From: Microcaldota archaeon
GTDB taxonomy: Archaea; Micrarchaeota; Micrarchaeia; Micrarchaeales; Micrarchaeaceae
Direction of reading: 5' to 3'
Assembly (NCBI GenBank): GCA_021799635.1
Contig: JAJZAB010000003.1
Location: forward strand, 1 to 64,000
DNA: 64,000 nucleotides
Numbering within the stretch: the stretch's first letter is position 1; each line of letters begins with the position of its first letter. The notes beneath the pieces were generated by a model that was not told the origin of the DNA, made no database searches, and was given only the letters and a program-made list of their open reading frames with translations. Shown in pieces: positions 20,454-27,848 of this stretch. A program made the position numbers and the translations under genes.

Positions 20454-20839
20454 GCCTATTTTTAGACACCTCCGCGATAATAGAATGGGAGCGGAACAAT
20501 CCCAAGGTAGTATCATTCATCAGAGCCGAGAAGGAAATAAACATAAGCTCTATATGCGTATATGAAACTCTGGTAGGACTAAAAAGGGAGAAAAGAAGAA
20601 AGGTGCTGGATTTCTTCTCAAGCTTCCCTCTGACTTCATTTAATTCAGATGACTCATTTCTTGCTGCGGAGATATATCAAGCCCTTACAAAGAATGGAAA
20701 GGTTGTAAACTCCAGAGACATTCTCATCGCAGCGCAAGCAAAAAGGAGGAACCTGAGAATATTGACTGGAGACGTGGATTACAGCGTAATAGACAGGGCT
20801 TTTGGATTAGATGTCATAAAGATTGAAGATTTGAAGTGA
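20450..20839 (+). CDS. vapC: VapC PIN-domain toxin
   Basis: LFLDTSAIIEWERNN, YETLVGL, NSRDILIAAQAKRRNLRILTGDVDY. Confidence 0.93.
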   Translation: MSLFLDTSAIIEWERNNPKVVSFIRAEKEINISSICVYETLVGLKREKRRKVLDFFSSFPLTSFNSDDSFLAAEIYQALTKNGKVVNSRDILIAAQAKRRNLRILTGDVDYSVIDRAFGLDVIKIEDLK

Positions 20840-20855
20840 CCGATTTCCTTACAGA

Positions 20856-20876
20856 GACACCCCCTGGGTTTCCACA
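20856..20876 (+). repeat. Direct repeat copy 1: GACACCCCCTGGGTTTCCACA
   Basis: 20/21 match to 21771-21791; flanks the 20968-21744 gene. Confidence 0.85.
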
Positions 20877-20967
20877 ATTACGTCGAAGCAAGTGCAAAAA
20901 TGTAAGAAAATGTCTACGTTCTGTAAGAATTAAAAAGCTTTAAATATCAAAAAAAAGGAATATTATC

Positions 20968-21744
20968 ATGTTAAATACCAATATGGCTAAGTACGCCCCT
21001 CCGGTGAGCGCCAATCCTGTTCATTACTTGCGCGGGCATTATCAAATGCGCCAGGCCGCAAATGAGTTGAAGGAGGTTACTGGTTATAATTTACCTGATA
21101 GGCCAAAGCTAGAAATACATAATGTTCCTGATAGTGAAACGGTCGCCCAAGTGCATTCCAGAAGACTAATTGTTTGGGATCCAAAGACAGCACTTAGGAC
21201 GCGTGGCGACGCAATACCACATGAGATTTATCATTATGGCCAGGATAGTTTCAGAAGCGGGATGGGCGACCATGAAGCAGAACTGCGTTATGTAATGAAA
21301 GCTTCATCAGACCAAAACAGTGCCAACATAGCATCCGCCCTTTGGAACGGAACAAACGAGGCAGGCGCTTATCTTTTCGGTTTTCAATCCGAATTAAAAT
21401 ATTTTTTTAATGGAGATGAGCTCGCAAAAAATATACTTTTAAAGCTCCAAAATCACGTAAATGGACCATCGTTAGAAAAGTCAAAGTACACAGCCCTGGA
21501 TTTAATATTTGCACCAGATGGGATAGACGCTGATCCTAGCAAGACTGAGACAATCAAAGCGTTTGGACGCATTACAACTTTGATAGTAGCTGCAATTGTA
21601 CTGGACCAAAATGGATTTGATGTCTCGGAAACGGCAAAAGACTTTTTGCATGCGCCAGATGTAATACTAAAGAGAATAAAGGCCCTCGGATACAATGGTG
21701 CGCTTGCAAGTATTAATAGAGCTGAAGAGTTTATAAAGAAATAG
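20968..21744 (+). CDS. Orphan protein with HExxH zinc-peptidase-like motif
   Basis: IPHEIYHYGQDSFRSGMGDHEAELRYVMKAS. Confidence 0.55.
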   Translation: MLNTNMAKYAPPVSANPVHYLRGHYQMRQAANELKEVTGYNLPDRPKLEIHNVPDSETVAQVHSRRLIVWDPKTALRTRGDAIPHEIYHYGQDSFRSGMGDHEAELRYVMKASSDQNSANIASALWNGTNEAGAYLFGFQSELKYFFNGDELAKNILLKLQNHVNGPSLEKSKYTALDLIFAPDGIDADPSKTETIKAFGRITTLIVAAIVLDQNGFDVSETAKDFLHAPDVILKRIKALGYNGALASINRAEEFIKK

Positions 21745-21770
21745 TTTTTCTCGAATTTTTTTAGATATCG

Positions 21771-21791
21771 GACACCCCCTAGGTTTCCACA
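21771..21791 (+). repeat. Direct repeat copy 2: GACACCCCCTAGGTTTCCACA
   Basis: 20/21 match to 20856-20876. Confidence 0.85.
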
Positions 21792-21940
21792 CAAGAAATG
21801 GATAAAGAAGATGATAGAATGAACAGGAAATTCATCAGAATACTCAATAAAGAGAGAAAGAGATGGGCTACTCTTGAGTCTAGGCTAAGAAATGAGGTAT
21901 ACGCCAGGGCATTGCAGGCCAAAAGCAAAATGCGCTAATT

Positions 21941-21970
21941 GTATTAGTTTTTCTTCAACTCTCTTAGCAA
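21941..21970 (+). repeat. 30-nt imperfect direct repeat GTATTAGTTTTTCTTCAACTCTCTTAGCAA
   Basis: 24/30 match to 22236-22265; a shorter related motif at 20130-20150. Confidence 0.6.
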
Positions 21971-21978
21971 GTGACGGA

Positions 21979-22233
21979 ATGGTAACAAAAACAGTACTGA
22001 CACAAACAGAAAAGCGCGTGCTAGGTTATTTATGGGACACATATCTAAATGGAGAGCTTATGATAGCTCCGGCGCAAGTGCGTGTTCAACTTAAGCTAGG
22101 TGATTTTGTAACCGGAAAAGCTATTGAAGCATTGAAACAAAAGGGCCTTATAGAAGAAAACAAAAACTCTTGGCTCGGGCTGACACCTATGGATAAGAGT
22201 ACAGCAGGGATCATAAGTGACTCCACACTATAA
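21979..22233 (+). CDS. Small winged-helix-like hypothetical protein
   Basis: ATG at 21979 within ORF 21892-22233: MVTKTVLTQTEKRVLGYLWDTYLNGELMIAPAQVRVQLKLGDFVTGKAIEALKQKGLIEENK. Confidence 0.55.
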   Translation: MVTKTVLTQTEKRVLGYLWDTYLNGELMIAPAQVRVQLKLGDFVTGKAIEALKQKGLIEENKNSWLGLTPMDKSTAGIISDSTL

Positions 22234-22235
22234 AT

Positions 22236-22265
22236 GTGTTAGTTTTTCTCTACTTATCTTAGCAA
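22236..22265 (+). repeat. 30-nt imperfect direct repeat GTGTTAGTTTTTCTCTACTTATCTTAGCAA
   Basis: 24/30 match to 21941-21970. Confidence 0.6.
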
Positions 22266-22649
22266 AACCTAATTCATCTGCCATTTGAGGCGCTTAGATA
22301 GGCTAGTTTACTGCATGTAAATAGCCAATGAGAGTTAGATCTCTTCACCTAGCGCAAATGGTGCGATATTTTGTAGTCGAAACATCATCATAGACATGTT
22401 TTCTAGGGTAAAAAAGCATGGTTTCAAAATTATGAGTCTAGTGCTTTTCTATTCCATATTACTGAGCTCAAATAACGCCTCACGAGGAAAGACATAATCT
22501 TTGGGCTAGTTTGGCCAGCAATCTGGATGGGTTAACCAAAACCTGGCCTTTTCCAAAATAGTGGAGTAAGTAGGTTTTGAAGATTGCATTTTTGTTTTGT
22601 TATGATGGAACATTGAATTTAGGATGCGTTATTAAACACAATTCCATTT

Positions 22650-23225
22650 TCATGATTTTAGTGGCTGCTTGTGGCTATTTTTTAATCTTAGGTAAAATAT
22701 CTCCGTGTCCATATACAGTTTCCCACGCTTGACAAACTTTGGGCCGAAGGCCCATCTCTTGAAGCCGAACTTCTTTAGAAGCCTTTTTGACGCAGTATTT
22801 CTAGAAAATGTTCCAGCTGTCACTATCTCGTATTTGCCCTTCGCCATCTTTAGCAGCTGCCTGACTATGGCCGTGCCTATGCCCTTGCCTCTATATTCTT
22901 TTATTATAGAGAAGCCCATATCAGCTATGTGCGGTGCCTCTGCCCAAGCATGCCCCTGCAATTCACCAATCCCCACCATTCTGCCTGCATCATTTTCCGC
23001 AACAACTACAATGGCGTTGTGCGAAGCCGCACGCTTATACAGCTTTGAGAATGCTGCTTTAATACCCTTCTTTTTAATCTTCTTGCCATAAGTCCCAATT
23101 CCAAAGGCGGGATTTTCGAGGAGTTCCTTGTAATACGATACTTCATTTTCATAGTAAGTTGTAAAATCGCTTCTTTTAAGTTTCCTAATTTTATACATAA
23201 GCGCATCTCTTCCTAACACTTTCAT
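22650..23225 (-). CDS. GNAT family N-acetyltransferase
   Basis: GFSIIKEYRGKGIGTAIVRQLLKMAKG, ASKRLLKKFGFKRW. Confidence 0.88.
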   Translation of the reverse strand: MKVLGRDALMYKIRKLKRSDFTTYYENEVSYYKELLENPAFGIGTYGKKIKKKGIKAAFSKLYKRAASHNAIVVVAENDAGRMVGIGELQGHAWAEAPHIADMGFSIIKEYRGKGIGTAIVRQLLKMAKGKYEIVTAGTFSRNTASKRLLKKFGFKRWAFGPKFVKRGKLYMDTEIFYLRLKNSHKQPLKS

Positions 23226-23346
23226 AGAACTTCTAAAAGTTTCCCTATAAAGCTCTTATTAAACTTGGCAGGAAGCCTTGCCGTATATCAAGCCATTCCA
23301 GATAACTATATATCTTTGGCCGCTGTGCCTAGGCGCACTCCCAGCC

Positions 23347-23733
23347 TCATCCTTTTTTCTTCATCACCTTCTTGGCTAGGGAGCTCTCGAACAGCCAGTA
23401 TTCGTTGCCATCAGGATCTAGGAACTTTGCGTGCTTGTAGCCATCGCTGTCTACAGGCTTCTCGCTGAACTTGACCCCGTTTGCCATCATTTCCCTGCAT
23501 GTTCCGAAGAAGTCGTCAGCCGTGAACCCTATACCTGTGTTGCCTGGCTCCAGCGGCGCGTATCCGTCTCCGCAAAGGTGTAGCACAAGGCTTGGTGTCT
23601 TCACGTTGGGGCTCACAGCAATCGCATGGCCTTTGTCAAGCACGACCTTGAAGCCCAGCTTGTCCACGTACCATTTCTTCGCCTTCTTTGCATCAGAGAC
23701 CACCACAGCCACGTCTGTGTAACCGTCTATCAT
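23347..23733 (-). CDS. VOC/glyoxalase-bleomycin-resistance family protein
   Basis: DVAVVVSDAKKAKKWYVDKLGFKVVLD ... FLDPDGNEYWLFE. Confidence 0.9.
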   Translation of the reverse strand: MIDGYTDVAVVVSDAKKAKKWYVDKLGFKVVLDKGHAIAVSPNVKTPSLVLHLCGDGYAPLEPGNTGIGFTADDFFGTCREMMANGVKFSEKPVDSDGYKHAKFLDPDGNEYWLFESSLAKKVMKKKG

Positions 23734-23737
23734 CGCA

Positions 23738-23830
23738 TCACAGCATGGCTTTTGCGGAAAAATATTTATTATGGTGGTATAGCAAGGTGCTCTTGCCTGT
23801 TCCAGGAATACCGACTATAAGAATTTTCAT
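23738..23830 (-). pseudogene. 30-codon P-loop kinase N-terminal relic
   Basis: MKILIVGIPGTGKSTLLYHHNKYFSAKAML*: complete Walker A then abrupt stop. Confidence 0.5.
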
Positions 23831-23870
23831 TATACCAATACTTTCATGGAAATTCTAAAAGCATTCTAAC

Positions 23871-24134
23871 CTATAAAGTTAAATTGTGCATGTTTGCATC
23901 AGCTTCTTGCTCAGCGTTTATTATGAGAGCCATGAACCCACCGTTGATATCACTATCACACAAAAATCTACTCCATATCCTCTCCATCGCCTTCACTTCG
24001 TTCGGATGAGTTAATTCAATTATGCTCATTATCTTAATCCAATGCCCTTTCAAACTAGGATTTCCATTAATTAACTCTCTAACCCACGCTCTGTATTTCC
24101 GCTCTAGCTCACTTATTGCCACCAAGCACATCAC
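23871..24134 (-). CDS. Hypothetical 87-aa protein
   Basis: GTG start with TATA-like element and palindrome 24143-24156 directly upstream. Confidence 0.45.
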   Translation of the reverse strand: MMCLVAISELERKYRAWVRELINGNPSLKGHWIKIMSIIELTHPNEVKAMERIWSRFLCDSDINGGFMALIINAEQEADANMHNLTL

Positions 24135-24142
24135 GCATTAAG

Positions 24143-24156
24143 TTTACTTTAGTAAA
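24143..24156. promoter_or_regulatory. Palindrome TTTACT-TT-AGTAAA, candidate operator of the 87-aa gene
   Basis: Perfect 6-bp arms between a TATA-like run and the GTG start. Confidence 0.5.
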
Positions 24157-24177
24157 AATATATATACTTTACTATAA

Positions 24178-26025
24178 TCATGCGGATCTTATCCTTGATT
24201 TGAAGAATTCCTCTGCGCTTTTATTCATAAAATAGACATAGACCCCTTTATGTGCACGTGACATTAAAACTCTATAAACATTTTTCATGTGATTGGTAAA
24301 TTTTGATTTATCTCTCTTTGCCGCTGGGTCGTGGGACTTTTCCGGTATACCAATCCAAGTTTTATTTTCTCTATCATAAATAAAATCGTCCCCGACTATT
24401 ACACCTATGTAATCAAATTCGAATCCCTGTGAAGTATAAACCGTACCCACTTGTTCTATACCTTCTGGAAATGTTGGCCACTTCCAGAAGTTCTTCTTAT
24501 TCTCCCAAGGCATTTCAAAATCGCCTATCTTAACATCATTGACCAACGTACCATCCGGCCTCGGTGGGCTCCATTTCCAGCAGAAACCAGCCACAATTCG
24601 AGCTGAATTCTGTTTTTCTTTATTTTTCTGGTAAATTGCATCCCTTAGCGCAGCCGGCGAATCAAATATCTTGAACTCAATTGGCTCATTTTTATCTAGA
24701 AGCCATATATCTGATGGTGTAATATCTAATGTGTTATCTAGCCATTGCATATACGTCTCTGAGCCTCCGCATCTAAACTGTGTCATCAATTCAAATTCAA
24801 TTATCTCAGCATTAAACTTTTTGGCTGATTCTTTTATTAATTCTACATTTCCGACTTCATTTGGTCTAACAATCTGATGTTCGTCAAGGAAAAATACGGA
24901 TAATCTGGAAGGCCTTATTATATCGTCGACCTGCGGGGCATCAGACTTCAAATTTGCTGGTACGCCATAGTCTTTGCTATTTTTCCTTAATCGATGTGCC
25001 TCGTCGCAGATTAGAACATCAATCTCATTTTCTTTATGATGTGTAAAGCTAAAAAAGTACTTGAATCTATCTTTAGCTCTGCTTCCAACTACACTTTTTA
25101 GCGTCTTAGTGAAGGTAGCCGAGCCCGTGATATAGAAAACCTGCTTTCCTAGCCTTAAAAGTTCTGCCATTGACTCCAGCGCTATGACTGATTTTCCAGT
25201 ACCCGGTCCACCCTTTACTATGATAACATATTTTTTATCACTTTGGGCTAGTCTTTTGGCATTACTTATTATTGTATTGCGTGTTGGTATCTGCTCATCA
25301 ATAAGGTTAAAAATCTGCTGCTTATTTATCATGGTTCCTACATGCTTTATTAACTCCTTAGAAGGCTTCAGTGGACTACTCAGAAATCGGTTAAATAGCT
25401 CTACGCCTGGTTTTTCAGATAACCTCTCTTTAATATAATTGCCAAGATCGCGATAGTCCTCCTTAGAGAATAAAGGGCATTTCTTAATAATCTGCTTGAA
25501 CTTCTCTTGGTATAATACCCTGTCTTTCTCCCTAGAGTAATTATGGCAATAAACTAAAGGATATAATCGTATTTCTGGCTCCTCGTCGAATATGGCCATA
25601 TTGTCTTTGAGTCCATAATAGTAACCCTCTACTTGTAGAGATGGGTGTGATACTCGTATACTGTGACCACCCATGTCTACGTAAATGTTGCCCTCCTCCT
25701 CACAATCGTGCACTCCATCATTTGACCACTGCTTTAGTTCTAAAATTACCAGCCCATCAAGGCCATTCCCCCTTCCAAATATTATCGCATCAATTCGTCT
25801 ATTTGTTAATGGCAGTTTGTATTCTAGTATTATCTTGTTAGAATAAAGTGAAGCGGAGTCAAACACATTTTTTAGGAACTGCAACGAGTTCTCCCATGAT
25901 CGGTATTCTGATTTACCAACTGGCCTATTGAAGAATTCTTGATATTTCTGTGCTAAGATATCTGCAATCTTGTTGTTACTTACATCCACTCTAAACTGAC
26001 TTAAATCACCATCGTAAAGTCTCAT
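24178..26025 (-). CDS. DUF2075-type helicase/ATPase with N-terminal PD-(D/E)XK nuclease-like domain
   Basis: N-term RRIDAIIFGRGNGLDGLVILELKQW; Walker A KGGPGTGKSVIAL; Walker B VLICDEAHRLR; YTSQGFEFDYIGVIVGDD; RVLMSRAHKGVYVYF. Confidence 0.88.
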   Translation of the reverse strand: MRLYDGDLSQFRVDVSNNKIADILAQKYQEFFNRPVGKSEYRSWENSLQFLKNVFDSASLYSNKIILEYKLPLTNRRIDAIIFGRGNGLDGLVILELKQWSNDGVHDCEEEGNIYVDMGGHSIRVSHPSLQVEGYYYGLKDNMAIFDEEPEIRLYPLVYCHNYSREKDRVLYQEKFKQIIKKCPLFSKEDYRDLGNYIKERLSEKPGVELFNRFLSSPLKPSKELIKHVGTMINKQQIFNLIDEQIPTRNTIISNAKRLAQSDKKYVIIVKGGPGTGKSVIALESMAELLRLGKQVFYITGSATFTKTLKSVVGSRAKDRFKYFFSFTHHKENEIDVLICDEAHRLRKNSKDYGVPANLKSDAPQVDDIIRPSRLSVFFLDEHQIVRPNEVGNVELIKESAKKFNAEIIEFELMTQFRCGGSETYMQWLDNTLDITPSDIWLLDKNEPIEFKIFDSPAALRDAIYQKNKEKQNSARIVAGFCWKWSPPRPDGTLVNDVKIGDFEMPWENKKNFWKWPTFPEGIEQVGTVYTSQGFEFDYIGVIVGDDFIYDRENKTWIGIPEKSHDPAAKRDKSKFTNHMKNVYRVLMSRAHKGVYVYFMNKSAEEFFKSRIRSA

Positions 26026-26027
26026 CT

Positions 26028-26393
26028 TTACATCTCATTGTACTTTTTATTGGAACCTCTCCATTTATCCGCGGGATACTTCTTTTCGTTCTTTTCAAGT
26101 TTAGATGCTAGTCCTTCGGAGAGGTCAAAACCATACATCTGCGCGAATCTCAATATGAAATAAAAGGTATCTGCTAATTCTTCGCTCATATGCTCACGTT
26201 TCTTTGGATCTTTGAGAGCCTCGCCTATTTGTTGGTCGGTTAAAAATCTGAAAATGGCTAGTAATTCAGCTGCCTCCGTAGACGCCCCTATTGCAAGCTC
26301 CTTTGGGCCATGGAATTGATCCCAGTCTCTATCATCACAGAACTTCTTAACTGCATTCTTAAGTTCTAATATTGTAACATCAGAATCCGTCAT
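26028..26393 (-). CDS. MazG-like nucleotide pyrophosphohydrolase
   Basis: GASTEAAELLAIFRF...MSEELADTFYFILRFAQ (ExxE...ExxD). Confidence 0.88.
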   Translation of the reverse strand: MTDSDVTILELKNAVKKFCDDRDWDQFHGPKELAIGASTEAAELLAIFRFLTDQQIGEALKDPKKREHMSEELADTFYFILRFAQMYGFDLSEGLASKLEKNEKKYPADKWRGSNKKYNEM

Positions 26394-26437
26394 TGTATCA
26401 CCATTTTAACTTTACAATCTAAACATTAAAAACCTTC

Positions 26438-27841
26438 TTAAATTGCTTTAGATGCTACCATTCCTAGTAGATGTGTAAGTTCTAATTCGAAATCAACTGA
26501 TGTATCTGATGCACCGCTTATTGCATGTGCAACTTCATGCAGAAGTGTACCAGCATATGTTTGAAGATTCTTAAGTTGATCTCTCTTTATTATTAATCGC
26601 CCGGTGTCAGGTTCGTATAGTCCAGATGCCTCTCCAAATCCAACTGGATCTAGTCTCATGGTTTCAGATATCAAAATCTGTTTGACATTCTTAGGCCTGC
26701 CACCTATCAAATTTAGAATATCTTTAGTTCTACTGAATATCTCCCTTTCTTGTTTAGTCAGATTTTTTCGCTTATGAACTTGAATTTAAAACTGTTATTC
26801 CATTCAAACTTATATTCACCTAAATCTCTTATCGGATTGCCTTCAAAATCCTTTAATCCGACTATTTTTGCCTTTACGCTCTCAGGTATCGTTATGATTT
26901 CTAGGCCATCATTTTCTGCTCTTTCTACCATGTCTTTTGCTGCAATTAATTCAGCTGGGGTTAAGAAAATTACATCTTCTGCGGCATTTAGGAGCTTGCA
27001 TGCATGAACTGCTACATCTACCCACTGTAACTCGTCGTGTAATTTACCATCCTCAAAATGCTTCAAATCAGCTACAAGTATTTTTGCAATTTTTTTTATT
27101 TTTACATTCTAAGAGAAGTGCCTTAACTCTTCCAACGTATGCAGTTCTCCCGACATTTGTTCTTTCGCGGTTTAGTGCCTTCTTTATAGCCTTATCCAAA
27201 GAAGTTATATTATACGAAAAAAGGAAGTTTTCTTCCTCAGCGACTTTAACTCCGCTTATGTATATTTTTGCTGGCGGTTTTTGTTTTTCTAATATTTCCC
27301 CGTATTTAGTCTTGGCTATCTCTTTATTGCCTGAAAACTTTAGAAATAACTCTTTTGCTTTGGAAATATCTTCATTCTTTATATTGCCAAATATGAACTC
27401 AGTTCCCACAAACTTTGTATCACTAGGTGGGGATATGCAGGCATGAAGGGTGATTATATCCTTAAAATCTTGTTTTTCGGAACGGTCTAGGGTTATATCT
27501 CCATATCTAGATTTTATTAGTACTTTTACTCCTTTCCGGTCAAATGTAGCCAATGCATCTTTGAGTCCTATGCCAAATTTACCTATCATATTAGGGTTTT
27601 CTAATTTTTCCTTGTTTTCTTTTTGTGTAAGATGGTTATATTTCAAACCTCTACCATAATCTCTTACATGTCATTGTCCTTTGGAATCTTTAGAAATTGT
27701 TATGTCTTTTGTATGAGAAAGCGTCTGTTCATCTATTGCGTTAGCAATAACCTCTCTCAGTCCGTGATAAACCTCCCAGTCCTCAAGAATTTTCTCTATA
27801 TTTAAATCGAATTTTTTTATTTCTTTTGGTATTGTCTCACC
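26438..27841 (-). pseudogene. GHKL/Hsp90-like ATPase with C-terminal HEVAH motif; disrupted (in-frame TGA, two frameshifts, no clear start)
   Basis: Spliced reading ETIPKEIKKFDLNIEKILEDWEVYHGLREVIANAIDEQ..GQ*HVRDYGRGLKYNHLTQKENKEKLENPNMIGKFGIGLKDALATFDR ... KKIAKILVADLKHFEDGKLHDELQW ... ISEKNLTKQEREIFSRTKDILNLIGGRPKN ... GTLLHEVAHAISG. TGA at 27671-27673; frameshifts at T8 run 27090-27097 and T6 run 26763-26768 (plus strand). Confidence 0.75.
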
Positions 27842-27848
27842 TTACAAT

